Counted from the stretch's first letter, positions 34,615 to 42,990 are shown. The stretch is 64,000 nt of DNA from Bacillus sp. Cs-700 (GCF_011082085.1 NZ_CP041063.1:3706001-3770000), one strand, 5' to 3'. Translations and numbers: made by a program. The notes: generated from the letters alone by a model not told the origin.

Positions 34615-34626
34615 GGTGCCAGGCAC
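34615..34626. repeat. Dispersed repeat, copy 10
   Basis: GGTGCCAGGCAC preceded by TTCGGGT. Its last base is also the last base of the ArsR gene stop codon. Confidence 0.8.
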
Positions 34627-35525
34627 TATGAAAGAAATTGATCAACCATCCTACTAAACTCGTATGCAATCCCTTTATTCGCACTATAATAAAACGTATT
34701 TTGTTCATTCCTAATATGAATATTTACTAATCCGGCCCCTCTTAAAATGGAAAGGTGATGGTGGATATTGCCCTTGGCCATCCCAATTTCAGAAACTATA
34801 TCAGTGAAAGTATGAGACCCGTGAGATAGAAATTCGAGAATTTTTAATCTCTTTTCATCACCAAGTGCTTTTGTAAAACGAAGAAGTTCATTTCGTTCAT
34901 TGTTAGGATTTTTCACCGAATAGGTAATATAAAGCGTATCTTTCAAATGATCGAGAAATGCCATCGGTTGAATGTGCAGAGAGGGGATTAAGCAAACGTT
35001 CTGAACCGTTTCTGACTCCACGATAAAACGGGTTGCATGTAAAATCACTTTTTCTCCTGCTTCTTCTTCCAGCATCTTTCGTTTACTCTCTGCCTCAGCT
35101 GTTAATCGCTCCAAAACTCCCCCACGATGAAACTGAAAATACTCCTCATTCCATTCTTTTAACAGCTTAATCGACCGATCTCGCTGCGCTAATAAATTTG
35201 TAGGTATCGCCCTTTGATCGTCGAGCGAAGAGGCGATTCGCTCAAACAATTCACCGGCCGACATCTCTCCTAACCATTCAAAAAAAAGATCGATGTCATG
35301 TTTATAAGGAGATTGTTCAATGAACAGCACGAGTAAATCTTCAAAGAACAGGTTCTCTTTTGAAGCAATCGCCTCTTTCAATTCAGGTGAAAGAGATTCT
35401 TCCACATCACCTGGCCACTTAGAGCCTAGATCCAAATACTTCATAAGAGTTTGTCTTTTATATAAAGAAAAGCTTAATAAAAGCTCATGTACTGGGGAGG
35501 CTAGTACGCTAACGTTATAGGACAT
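34626..35525 (-). CDS. ArsR-type regulator with long N-terminal domain
   Basis: 299 residues. The C-terminal 90 residues form an ArsR winged HTH (LLRFTKALGDEKRLKILEFL ... MAKGNIHHHLSILRGAGLV). The N-terminal 200 residues are a separate mixed domain of unknown ligand, as in longer HTH_5 proteins. ATG 35525 has GGAGG upstream. It is divergent from an alpha/beta hydrolase gene across a clear palindrome, so it probably represses that gene and itself. Confidence 0.82.
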   Translation of the reverse strand: MSYNVSVLASPVHELLLSFSLYKRQTLMKYLDLGSKWPGDVEESLSPELKEAIASKENLFFEDLLVLFIEQSPYKHDIDLFFEWLGEMSAGELFERIASSLDDQRAIPTNLLAQRDRSIKLLKEWNEEYFQFHRGGVLERLTAEAESKRKMLEEEAGEKVILHATRFIVESETVQNVCLIPSLHIQPMAFLDHLKDTLYITYSVKNPNNERNELLRFTKALGDEKRLKILEFLSHGSHTFTDIVSEIGMAKGNIHHHLSILRGAGLVNIHIRNEQNTFYYSANKGIAYEFSRMVDQFLS

Positions 35526-35612
35526 TGAAATTCCTCCGTTCATTTAACTTTCTTATCAGCTTAACATAATAAGTTCAAAATTAGAATAATCTAAAATGTT
35601 TGAATTAATTCA

Positions 35613-35650
35613 TTGACTATACTGATTAGTTCAATTAATATTGAACTAAT
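35613..35650 (+). promoter_or_regulatory. Hydrolase promoter with ArsR-type operator
   Basis: Promoter TTGACT-N17-TAATAT (35613-35641). A palindrome with 11-base perfect arms, ATTAGTTCAAT and ATTGAACTAAT (35625-35650, four-base centre), covers the spacer and -10. A smaller palindrome TGAATTAATTCA lies at 35601-35612. Confidence 0.65.
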
Positions 35651-35674
35651 TCGAATGAGTGGGAGGTTTTTACA

Positions 35675-36631
35675 ATAACGTTCATTGAACTGCAAAGACA
35701 GGTAATTGATCTTGTTGAAAAGAAAGCCAATAAAGAAGGTTTGTCATTAATGGAACAAGCAAAAGAAAAATTCCCTCAGAAACGTGACCGATTGGGACAT
35801 TGGATCGCAAGTTTGTACGTTTTAGAAGGGAAGCATCAGGAAGCTCTGGCTGAACTTCATGATGTGATTCAGCATGGATTATGGTGGAATCCAGAAATTT
35901 TGTCATCAGATCCTGAATTGAGCGCATTGAAGCCCTATGCTGAGTTCAATAAGATTTTGCTAGAATGCAAGAGGATGTATGAAGCCGAAAAAGAATCTGC
36001 CTATGCGCATTACAGTACTCTAGGTAACCAGGATGCAGAGACTGTTCTCTTCCCACTGCACTGGAAAGGATCAAATATCGAAGAGTTTTCGAAGCAGTGG
36101 TCTCATCCCGAAATGACAAACCATTACTTTATGGGTTTTCCTCAATCCTCTCAGCTTTTTAGCTATCAGTGCTATTCATGGGATGATTCATCGACGGCAA
36201 TGACTGATGTGAGAAGTACTTATCAATCGTTCATGCAACAGCATCATCTCTCTGAAAAAGTCCACATCATTGTAGGAGCCTCTCAAGGAGCGACTATCGC
36301 TACTCAGATGAGTTTGCGAGCTGATGTAGAAGAGTTTCACAATTTTATTGCGATTGCTCCAGCTTTCGATCTTAAGGCACTTCAAAAAATACTAAAAAAC
36401 CAGCTGAATCCTCGTGTGAAAGGCTGTATCATTACAGGAGATCAAGATCCTTTCTATGAAACTGTATTGGAAGCGGTTCAACTTTTTGAAACGTATCAGG
36501 TTCCGTGCAAACTCATTGTAAAAGAAGGAATGGGACATGAATTTCCAAGTCATTTCCCAGGTGTGTTAGAAGACGCCGTTCATTATGTAACAGAACGGGA
36601 TACAAGCAGGGATAACCTTTCTGGAAAATGA
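35675..36631 (+). CDS. Alpha/beta hydrolase, apparent ATA start
   Basis: About 318 residues. A helical N-terminal part (about 1-110) precedes an alpha/beta hydrolase domain with GASQG (nucleophile Ser), ITGDQDPF (Asp) and GMGHEFP (His). No ATG, GTG or TTG fits the frame near the GGGAGG at 35661-35666; the codon at the right distance is ATA 35675, and the frame reads TFIELQRQVIDLVEKKANKE from there. The next NTG starts are CTG 35690 and TTG 35741, neither with a site. Function likely tied to the divergent ArsR regulator. Confidence 0.75.
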   Translation: MTFIELQRQVIDLVEKKANKEGLSLMEQAKEKFPQKRDRLGHWIASLYVLEGKHQEALAELHDVIQHGLWWNPEILSSDPELSALKPYAEFNKILLECKRMYEAEKESAYAHYSTLGNQDAETVLFPLHWKGSNIEEFSKQWSHPEMTNHYFMGFPQSSQLFSYQCYSWDDSSTAMTDVRSTYQSFMQQHHLSEKVHIIVGASQGATIATQMSLRADVEEFHNFIAIAPAFDLKALQKILKNQLNPRVKGCIITGDQDPFYETVLEAVQLFETYQVPCKLIVKEGMGHEFPSHFPGVLEDAVHYVTERDTSRDNLSGK

Positions 36632-36695
36632 AACCAAATCTCTGGCGAATCGTACTAGTAAGAGAGAGTGAAAAATCGAAATGGGGAGGTTGGGA

Positions 36696-36899
36696 ATGGA
36701 GTCTAACAAAAATCTATTGTTAAAACCCTACTGGATTATTAATTTGCTCGGCCTCTTACTTTTTGTCCTAATCGGAATGTTCCTTGTTGTGAACGACCAT
36801 CTAATTGCGTTCACCATCGTTGCAGTTTGCTATGGGTTTTTTATGTTCATTGGTAATTCGCTGTATCGCTCAAATCAAAAGTTGAAAGATAGAACATGA
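36696..36899 (+). CDS. Small two-helix membrane protein
   Basis: 67 residues: two hydrophobic segments (about 13-34 and 38-56) and a polar tail (RSNQKLKDRT). GGGGAGG lies 6 bases before ATG 36696. Not recognised. Confidence 0.6.
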   Translation: MESNKNLLLKPYWIINLLGLLLFVLIGMFLVVNDHLIAFTIVAVCYGFFMFIGNSLYRSNQKLKDRT

Positions 36900-36926
36900 C
36901 CATTTGCGTTTTAAATCAATAATAAA

Positions 36927-36957
36927 AAAAGTCTCCCAGTTTTACTGGGAAGACTTT
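36927..36957 (-). terminator. Terminator overlapping the PepSY gene end
   Basis: AAAGTCTCCCAG pairs with CTGGGAAGACTTT; the minus strand then has seven T. The 5-prime arm encodes the last residues (KSSQ) and the stop codon sits in the loop. Confidence 0.85.
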
Positions 36958-37319
36958 GTGTCTTGCTGATCGTCGTTGTCCTCATCATCTTCATCATCCA
37001 CTTCAACTTGTAAAACCTCACCGCTCATCCCATCAATCTCCACTTCCGTTTCACCAGAATCCGTTTTGATGTCGAACTCATAAACAATCGTTCCGTTTTC
37101 TTTCTCAACTTCTTTCTCAGTTACTTCTCCAGCAGCTTCTTCTTTCGCAATCTTTTCAGCTTCAGCTTCTGAAATTTTCGCTTCCTCGATCAGTTTACTT
37201 TCACTCACGTTAGTTGAAGCAAGCACATTCTCCATCCCATCTGTTCCTTGATAGAAAAACGCACCTCCTGCAAGTCCTAGTACAGTACCGCCTATAATCA
37301 ATGTTTTTTTGAATTTCAT
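36942..37319 (-). CDS. PepSY domain protein
   Basis: 125 residues: N-terminal membrane anchor or signal (about 5-22), then one PepSY domain (KISEAEAEKIAKEEAAGEV, then EVEIDGMSGEVLQVEVDDED) and a very acidic tail. PepSY proteins bind or inhibit extracytoplasmic partners. Divergent from a two-component system as with B. subtilis YkoJ and YkoGH, so it is a likely target or signal partner of that system. AAGGAGG lies upstream. Confidence 0.8.
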   Translation of the reverse strand: MKFKKTLIIGGTVLGLAGGAFFYQGTDGMENVLASTNVSESKLIEEAKISEAEAEKIAKEEAAGEVTEKEVEKENGTIVYEFDIKTDSGETEVEIDGMSGEVLQVEVDDEDDEDNDDQQDTKSSQ

Positions 37320-37391
37320 CATGTTTCCTCCTTCGTTTTGTATGACATCCTCTATGATAAGGAAACAATCTAATAAAAAAAGGACAGCAGC

Positions 37392-37429
37392 ATGAGAAAA
37401 GAATGAGCATTCTCTCATGAAATTCTCAT
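37392..37429. promoter_or_regulatory. Repeats between PepSY and response regulator genes
   Basis: ATGAGAA (37392), AATGAG (37402), ATTCTC (37409) and ATTCTCAT (37422) form direct and inverted copies of one motif, a plausible binding site of the adjacent response regulator. Confidence 0.4.
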
Positions 37430-37488
37430 TTTTCTATTGAAGTTAGGGTAGGTACAATAAAGAAAGAGGAAATGAAGAGGTGAAAAAC

Positions 37489-38178
37489 ATGGAGAAAGAA
37501 TCCATTCTTCTTGTAGAAGATGAAGTGAATGTTATTCAATTTATGCAGTTAGAACTTGAACACGAAGGATACGAGGTAACAACGGCGAAAGATGGAGAGG
37601 AAGCGATGGCTCGATTTCAACAAAAGGAATGGAGCGTGATCCTTCTTGATTGGATGCTTCCGAAGCTTGATGGCCTTGAAGTGTGCAGGCGGATTCGAAA
37701 AACGAGTCAGGTGCCGATTATTATCTTAACCGCAAGAGATTATGTCGGGGATAAAATTCTTGGGCTTGATCGCGGTGCAGATGATTACATTACAAAACCA
37801 TTTGAAATTGAAGAATTGCTGGCACGAATTCGTGCAGTATTAAGACGTTCTCAGGCTCAGGTGGAGAAAGCGAAAGATGATAAGTTAGTGATTGAGAACC
37901 TTGAAGTGAATTTGAAAAGTCGTCGCGTTACTCGTGATGGTAACGAGATTGAACTCACGCAGCGTGAGTTTGATTTGCTTGTTTTTCTGATGAAGCATGA
38001 AGGGGAGGCCCTCAGTCGTGAATGGCTTCTTTCCGCTGTTTGGGGATATGACTTTGTGGGAGAAACGAATGTCGTCGATGTCTATATTCGCTATCTACGA
38101 AACAAATTGGATCGAGACTACGAGCCAACGCTTATTCATACGGTAAGAGGAATTGGCTATATCCTTCGTTCTTCATAA
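37489..38178 (+). CDS. OmpR-family response regulator (YkoG-like)
   Basis: 229 residues. Receiver domain with ILLVEDE, phosphoacceptor Asp in LLDWMLPKLDG, and Lys in DDYITKPF; winged-helix DNA-binding domain with ELTQREFDLLVFL and VRGIGYIL. ATG 37489 is 8 bases from GAGG; the GTG at 37480 overlaps it. Ten bases before the kinase start region; same operon. Likely controls the PepSY gene opposite. Confidence 0.9.
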   Translation: MEKESILLVEDEVNVIQFMQLELEHEGYEVTTAKDGEEAMARFQQKEWSVILLDWMLPKLDGLEVCRRIRKTSQVPIIILTARDYVGDKILGLDRGADDYITKPFEIEELLARIRAVLRRSQAQVEKAKDDKLVIENLEVNLKSRRVTRDGNEIELTQREFDLLVFLMKHEGEALSREWLLSAVWGYDFVGETNVVDVYIRYLRNKLDRDYEPTLIHTVRGIGYILRSS

Positions 38179-38202
38179 AGCCAGGAATTGGAGGTGGAAC
38201 AT

Positions 38203-39549
38203 ATGAGAAAACAACGAAGTCAATCGCTACTAAAACAATTCACTTCCTGGTATGTATGGCAATTTATTATTGCTCTAATTATCATAGGTATCGTCGTACT
38301 TAGTGCGATCGGATTTTTCTTGCTTGAAGGAACCCAGGATGAGGTCGAAGCGATCGAAGAACAGCTATTGAAAGTTACTGACAAAAACGATGTTCAGCAG
38401 TCGCTAGAGGAAGTTCTTTATCCTGACAATACAGACTATTATGTTGAAATTCTTCAGCGTGGGAAAATCGTGGCGCAAGTTGGGGATGAGGAAGAGCTTG
38501 ATCCGAAAGATGAAATGAATGTGCCCTGGTTGGATTACTACATTTGGAATAAAGAAGAAGGATTATTTTATAAGAGCGATTTAACGTTTGGTAATGGTGT
38601 GATACATGTGAAAGTACCACTGGAAGAAGAGCTTGAATTTCTTCAGCTGATCTTCACCATTCTTCTCGTTACCGGACTGGTAAGCATTATTTTAGGATCC
38701 ATTCTTATCTATCAATTTACGAAAAAAAGACTACGTCCGCTCCTCAATATAACAGATGAAGTGAGTGGAATCGAAGGATCATCAGATTTGCAAAAACGAA
38801 TTTCTGAACCTTCGAATCCGAAAGAATTGAAAGAACTTGCTAGTACGTTTAATCAGCTCCTTCAGCAGCTGGAAGAGCAGTTTGAGCGGGAGAAAAGCTT
38901 CGTCTCAAATGCTTCTCATGAATTAAGAACGCCACTAACTTCTTTTCGTGGTCACTTAAATTTGATTAAAAGGTGGGGGAAAGACGATCCCGCCGTATTG
39001 GAAACATCTATACAAGCCTTGGATGATGAAAGTAGTCGTATGAAGCACATTTTAGAACAAATGCTCACCATCGCTCGAAATGAACATATGGAAACAACTC
39101 TTGAAAAAGTGAATCTGACCGAAATTGTTGAGGGAGTGGTTGAGCAATTCGAAGCACGTTCACGTGTACCGATATCTGCAAATCTGGAGCAAAATGTGCT
39201 GGTTTTAGGTGATCGTGAACAGCTCAGGCAAGTGGCGGTCATTATAGTAGAAAATGCAGAAAGGTATACAACGGAAGGCAAGATGACCGTCCTTTTAAAA
39301 GAGGCAGAGAACACAGTCATGCTAAGCATCTCGGATACAGGAATCGGTATTCCCCGTGAAGAAATACCGAAGATTTTTTCTCGCTTTTACCGTGTGGACA
39401 AAAACCGTTCACGAGAAACAGGTGGGACGGGACTTGGTCTATCGATCGCGAAGGAAATCGTCGAGAATCATCAAGGCAAGATTGAAGTGGAAAGTGAAGA
39501 AGCGATTGGTAGCACATTTACAGTATTACTACCAGTGATTTCGAGATAA
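38203..39549 (+). CDS. Sensor histidine kinase (YkoH-like)
   Basis: 448 residues: two membrane helices (about 15-40 and 150-172) enclosing an extracytoplasmic sensor, HAMP domain, H box FVSNASHELRTPLTSFRGH, N box IIVENAERYT, G1 DTGIGIP and G2 GGTGLGLSIAKEIVE. GGAGGTG lies 6 bases before ATG 38203. Phosphorylates the response regulator just upstream; the acidic PepSY protein may modulate it. Confidence 0.92.
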   Translation: MRKQRSQSLLKQFTSWYVWQFIIALIIIGIVVLSAIGFFLLEGTQDEVEAIEEQLLKVTDKNDVQQSLEEVLYPDNTDYYVEILQRGKIVAQVGDEEELDPKDEMNVPWLDYYIWNKEEGLFYKSDLTFGNGVIHVKVPLEEELEFLQLIFTILLVTGLVSIILGSILIYQFTKKRLRPLLNITDEVSGIEGSSDLQKRISEPSNPKELKELASTFNQLLQQLEEQFEREKSFVSNASHELRTPLTSFRGHLNLIKRWGKDDPAVLETSIQALDDESSRMKHILEQMLTIARNEHMETTLEKVNLTEIVEGVVEQFEARSRVPISANLEQNVLVLGDREQLRQVAVIIVENAERYTTEGKMTVLLKEAENTVMLSISDTGIGIPREEIPKIFSRFYRVDKNRSRETGGTGLGLSIAKEIVENHQGKIEVESEEAIGSTFTVLLPVISR

Positions 39550-39578
39550 AAAGTCTTAAGAAAGGTCGTCGGTTTTAA

Positions 39579-39815
39579 GTGAGTGATAAAACAACCCATA
39601 ATTGGATAAATGTGTTTATCGGGATCTTCTATCAAATGTTTACAATTTCTGAGATGGTATTATTTTCTCTTCTTCTAATTTTCTTAATGATGGTTATTAG
39701 TGATGTTCAACGCTCTTCATTTAAAGAAAAAAACGCAAAATGGCCACGGAAGTACATGTTAATGAGCGGCGCGTTCACACTTGTAAGCTTTCTCTCTTGG
39801 GGGAAAGCTTTTTAG
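39579..39815 (+). CDS. Small membrane protein
   Basis: 78 residues with two membrane segments (about 10-42 and 58-72). GTG start with only a weak site (AAAGG 13 bases upstream), 29 bases after the kinase stop. Its stop codon lies in the terminator 39785-39813. Unknown; confidence limited by the weak start. Confidence 0.45.
   Translation: MSDKTTHNWINVFIGIFYQMFTISEMVLFSLLLIFLMMVISDVQRSSFKEKNAKWPRKYMLMSGAFTLVSFLSWGKAF
39785..39813 (+). terminator. Terminator overlapping the small membrane gene
   Basis: AAGCTTTC pairs with GGAAAGCTT, followed by TTTT. It ends the two-component operon. Confidence 0.75.
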
Positions 39816-39898
39816 CATATGTTGATAAAAAGAAGGTGCCTTCTCTTATTTATCGAAAAAGTAAATGGACTGATAAACAGACGAACAGGAGGCAACGT

Positions 39899-40468
39899 AT
39901 GAAATCAAATCGCGTACTTTTAATCGTTGATGTTCAAAAAGCGTTCGAGGACGAAAAATGGGGAGAGCGAAACAATCCTCAAGCAGAAGCAAATATACGT
40001 AAGCTGTTAGACGCATGGAGAGCGAATGGAGATCGTGTCATTTACATTCAGCATCGATCCGATGATCCAGCGTCCGTATTCTACCAAGGACAGAAGGGTT
40101 ATGAGATTAAAAATATCGTTAAGCCTGAAGCTGAAGACGTGATCTTTACAAAGAAGGTGAATAGTGCTTTTATCGGTACCAATCTAGAAAACTACCTCCA
40201 CGAAAATAACTTATCAGAGGTAGTCATCACTGGATTAACGACACCACACTGCGTATCCACGACGACAAGAATGAGTGGGAATCTGGGATTTAATACTTAT
40301 TTGATTTCAGACGCCACAGCAGCTTATGGACTCACAGATCAGAATGGACGTTACCATGATCCAGAATTGGTTTACATGCTCACCTTAGCAACATTGCATG
40401 AAGAATTTGCGACGATTTTAAAGACGGAAGAGCTATTGCAAACTTTTGATCTTGTATCTGAGCGTTAA
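39899..40468 (+). CDS. Isochorismatase-family cysteine hydrolase
   Basis: 189 residues. Catalytic triad: Asp in LLIVDVQKAF, Lys in FTKKVNSAF and Cys in TTPHCVSTTTRM. ATG 39899 has CAGGAGG 7 bases upstream; the longer open frame upstream has no support. Members hydrolyse amides or nicotinamide-like substrates. The actual substrate is unknown. It is 24 bases from fosB and may be co-transcribed. Confidence 0.87.
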   Translation: MKSNRVLLIVDVQKAFEDEKWGERNNPQAEANIRKLLDAWRANGDRVIYIQHRSDDPASVFYQGQKGYEIKNIVKPEAEDVIFTKKVNSAFIGTNLENYLHENNLSEVVITGLTTPHCVSTTTRMSGNLGFNTYLISDATAAYGLTDQNGRYHDPELVYMLTLATLHEEFATILKTEELLQTFDLVSER

Positions 40469-40492
40469 AGTATCGCATTGGAGGTGGTTTTT

Positions 40493-40912
40493 TTGATAAA
40501 AGGTATCAATCACTTCTTATTTTCAGTTTCAAATCTGGAACGATCGATTGCATTTTATCAAAATGTTTTTGATGCTAAGTTACTTGTGAAAGGAAAACGA
40601 ACAGCTTACTTTGATTTGAATGGAATGTGGCTTGCGCTGAATGAGGAGACAGACATTGCGAGAAATGAGATTGCCCAGTCTTATACCCATATCGCTTTTA
40701 CTATTGATGAAGAAGACATGGATAAAATAACTCGCAAATTAGTTGATCTTAACGTGAATATTCTATTAGGACGGGAGAGAGACCAGCGAGACCAGCAATC
40801 GATTTATTTCACTGATCCGGATGGACACAAATTCGAATTTCATACGGGAACGTTAGAAGAACGGATACGTTATTATAAACAAGACAAGGCACATATGGAT
40901 TTTTTTGAGTGA
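40493..40912 (+). CDS. fosB: Metallothiol transferase FosB (fosfomycin resistance)
   Basis: 139 residues, the usual FosB length. FosB adds bacillithiol or cysteine to fosfomycin and opens its epoxide. Metal ligands fall at the known positions His7, His66 and Glu115 when counted from TTG 40493 (GINH, SYTHIAF, GHKFEFH). The end TGTLEERIRYYKQDK is also typical. GGAGGTGG lies 6 bases before the TTG. An intrinsic Bacillus trait rather than evidence of transfer. Confidence 0.93.
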   Translation: MIKGINHFLFSVSNLERSIAFYQNVFDAKLLVKGKRTAYFDLNGMWLALNEETDIARNEIAQSYTHIAFTIDEEDMDKITRKLVDLNVNILLGRERDQRDQQSIYFTDPDGHKFEFHTGTLEERIRYYKQDKAHMDFFE

Positions 40913-41072
40913 ATCGAGTTAATTGTAGGGTAATATATGCTTTTGCAACATAGAGAAAGTGACCATAAACTGATAAGAGTTTTATAGGTTTAGTAAACCC
41001 TTGAAGAGGAATACATAGTAGATGGAATAGGACGTTAGAGTGGGCGAACTTTAGACTACAGGAGGCAATACA

Positions 41073-41588
41073 ATGAACGTATTAAAAGAGCAGTATGATT
41101 TGATCAAGCATACGCGTAAAGTTCTCTTTCACTTTTGTGAAAAAATCGAACAAGAGGATTATATAAAAGAAGTCGATGGATATGGATGGGGCTCGATCCG
41201 AAACCTGCATGTGCATATCGCTGAATGCTACCTGAGCTGGATTGGTCGATTTGCTCTTGAAACCTCAGAACCTGTCGCGAATGAGTTAGAAGTGACAGAC
41301 GTTAATGAAATGAGAAAGGTGTTTGAACAAGTTGATGAGCTTGTTTATCGTTTTCTAGATGAGTATGATGAACGCTTCGATGAAAAGATTAGTCGGGAAG
41401 TTCCTTGGAAAGAAGAGGAAGAAGAACTTTCTCCGTTATGGTTACTCACACACACAATCACCCATGAATTTCATCACAAGGGTCAGATTGTGACACTAGC
41501 ACGGGCACTTGGCTATGAGCCTGTTGACACGGATCTGTTAACACCATCAGATATTAATCGGTATTTGGATTATCCGGAACAAGGATAG
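41073..41588 (+). CDS. DinB family protein
   Basis: 171 residues, four-helix bundle of the DinB/YfiT superfamily. The metal-binding histidines are in LHVHIAEC (about 45-52) and in THEFHHKGQIV (about 132-142). Members include bacillithiol S-transferases and other metal-dependent enzymes, which would be consistent with fosB nearby, but this is only suggestive. CAGGAGG precedes the ATG. Confidence 0.87.
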   Translation: MNVLKEQYDLIKHTRKVLFHFCEKIEQEDYIKEVDGYGWGSIRNLHVHIAECYLSWIGRFALETSEPVANELEVTDVNEMRKVFEQVDELVYRFLDEYDERFDEKISREVPWKEEEEELSPLWLLTHTITHEFHHKGQIVTLARALGYEPVDTDLLTPSDINRYLDYPEQG

Positions 41589-41608
41589 TTGTATGGCTAT
41601 AGAAGGAA

Positions 41609-41641
41609 GGCGACTTGTGCATGCACAAGTCGTCTTTTTTC
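41609..41641 (+). terminator. Terminator of the DinB gene
   Basis: CGACTTGTGCATGCACAAGTCG is nearly perfect, followed by six T. Confidence 0.88.
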
Positions 41642-41792
41642 ATTAGATTTAATCCGGGTGAAAGACGACTTTGTTAATAATGGTAAATAAGGGAAACAAG
41701 CTTCTGAATAAATGGTAAAATCAAGGTGAGGTTTAGGAGGGGAAAATCTTCGCTTAGCAGTGCGTAAATATGCGTAAGGGACAGGTGGTCAT

Positions 41793-41960
41793 ATGGGAGA
41801 TATCGTATTTCAACTGATTTCGTTTTCTTTGATGTTTGGGGTAGTAGCGGGGATTGTCCTTTTAATCGTAAGTTTGAAAAAGAGAAGTTCGAAGCTTGAT
41901 CGTGTCGAAAAAAAGGTCGATCAGCTGCTTGAACGAGAAAAATCGCAGTCTGATCGATAG
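41793..41960 (+). CDS. DUF4083-like small membrane protein
   Basis: 55 residues: one membrane helix (MGDIVFQLISFSLMFGVV to about 26), then SLKKRSSKLDRVEKKVDQLL, a coiled-coil tail, the layout of DUF4083 proteins. CAGGTGG lies upstream of the ATG. First of a series of small membrane proteins up to 43302. Confidence 0.65.
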   Translation: MGDIVFQLISFSLMFGVVAGIVLLIVSLKKRSSKLDRVEKKVDQLLEREKSQSDR

Positions 41961-41965
41961 GGGGA

Positions 41966-42367
41966 ATGGCTATTTTATCTAGGGTTTTAGATGGTTTTTT
42001 GTTTCTATTCATTACGCTCCTACTAATCTATGATTACTTTCCAACGTTCTTTTTAAAAGAGGTTTTCCCTCAAAATGTTATGTTTTTGTTGTTGATTGGT
42101 ATGCTTTTCATAACTGCTTTCAATAAAAACAAGCACCCCACACCCGAGAAAGAATCATTCAGAGCACAGCTTTTGGTACTTCTCTATGTTTTCATTCTGA
42201 TGTTTGTTCTAAACCTAGCGGGTGGGGAATCGACGGTCGGATTGTCTTTTGAAAATCGGATTTTCTGGATCGTGGTGATCATTGCGCTTATACAACTAGG
42301 GGTTCAGTGGAAACGAATGAGACGAGAGCGTCTTAAAAAGGATCAGGGAAGAAACGTGTTGGGCTGA
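41966..42367 (+). CDS. Small four-helix membrane protein
   Basis: 133 residues with four membrane segments and a basic C-terminus (WKRMRRERLKKDQ). Starts 5 bases after the DUF4083-like gene; GGGGG directly precedes the ATG, rather close. Not recognised. Confidence 0.6.
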   Translation: MAILSRVLDGFLFLFITLLLIYDYFPTFFLKEVFPQNVMFLLLIGMLFITAFNKNKHPTPEKESFRAQLLVLLYVFILMFVLNLAGGESTVGLSFENRIFWIVVIIALIQLGVQWKRMRRERLKKDQGRNVLG

Positions 42368-42402
42368 GGTGCTTACTTGATCGAAAAAGGAGAGGAGATC
42401 CA

Positions 42403-42536
42403 CTGAATCGAGTAAAGGACTTTTCCTTCGTTTTCATTTTATATAGTTTGGTTATTACTTTTTTGTCGTGGTAATGGTTGTGTTTGGATACTTTTCAATT
42501 CACTTCCCGTTTGATTTGATGCAGCAGTTTGATTAA
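42403..42536 (+). pseudogene. Small membrane peptide gene with homopolymer frameshift
   Basis: AGGAG is 5 bases before a CTG at 42403. The frame reads NRVKDFSFVFILYSLVITF and stops at 42474 after a run of six T (about 42467). One extra T would join it to a second frame, VVVMVVFGYFSIHFPFDLMQ, ending at 42536, giving a 44-residue single-helix protein. Either a real frameshift, a sequencing error in the T run, or two tiny peptides. Confidence 0.4.
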
Positions 42537-42563
42537 ATCGTTTGATATGTAAGGAGGGAGTAC

Positions 42564-42791
42564 GTGAAGAAAGCACAAATGATCATTGCGATCCCCTCAA
42601 GTCTTCTACTAATTATTTCACTATTAACCAGTTATAAAGCGGGAATCTTCATCGCGATGGCTGGTCTTTTTATTGCCCTTTTGCTGAGTCAAATTCGATT
42701 ATGGAAATATGGTGAGATCCTTGACCATCCGAGTCGGCGGTATGAGGGGGAAGTGGAAGAAGAGCTGGACGGTAGGGGTTCGGAGGAATAG
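42564..42791 (+). CDS. Small membrane protein
   Basis: 75 residues: two membrane segments (about 7-23 and 28-44) and a charged tail (EGEVEEELDGRGSEE). GTG start 6 bases after AAGGAGGG. Not recognised; part of the small membrane protein series. Confidence 0.62.
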   Translation: MKKAQMIIAIPSSLLLIISLLTSYKAGIFIAMAGLFIALLLSQIRLWKYGEILDHPSRRYEGEVEEELDGRGSEE

Positions 42792-42816
42792 ATTCAGAGA
42801 AGACGGAGGTGTTCAA

Positions 42817-42990
42817 ATGAGCCAAATGCAGGGAATACTGCTTGGTGTCGTAATAGGCCTTGCGCTTGCGATTGGTTTTAATGTTGGAATCGCGGTGACT
42901 GACAATATCGTAATAAGCATTGTGATTGCTTTGGTTGCGGGATTACTCGCTAGAGTGGTTGGGAAGCTTATCATCAAAGGGATGAAATAG
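42817..42990 (+). CDS. Small two-helix membrane protein (57 aa)
   Basis: 57 residues, two glycine-rich helices (GILLGVVIGLALAIGFNVG; ISIVIALVAGLLARVVG) and a KLIIKGMK tail. GGAGGTG lies 6 bases before ATG 42817. The 93-residue open frame beginning at 42709 overlaps the previous gene and is not needed. Unknown function. Confidence 0.62.
   Translation: MSQMQGILLGVVIGLALAIGFNVGIAVTDNIVISIVIALVAGLLARVVGKLIIKGMK

Noticed and set aside
41674-42012. 112-residue minus-strand frame in the small membrane protein cluster
   Set aside because: Antisense to two genes with good starts; no ribosome binding site.
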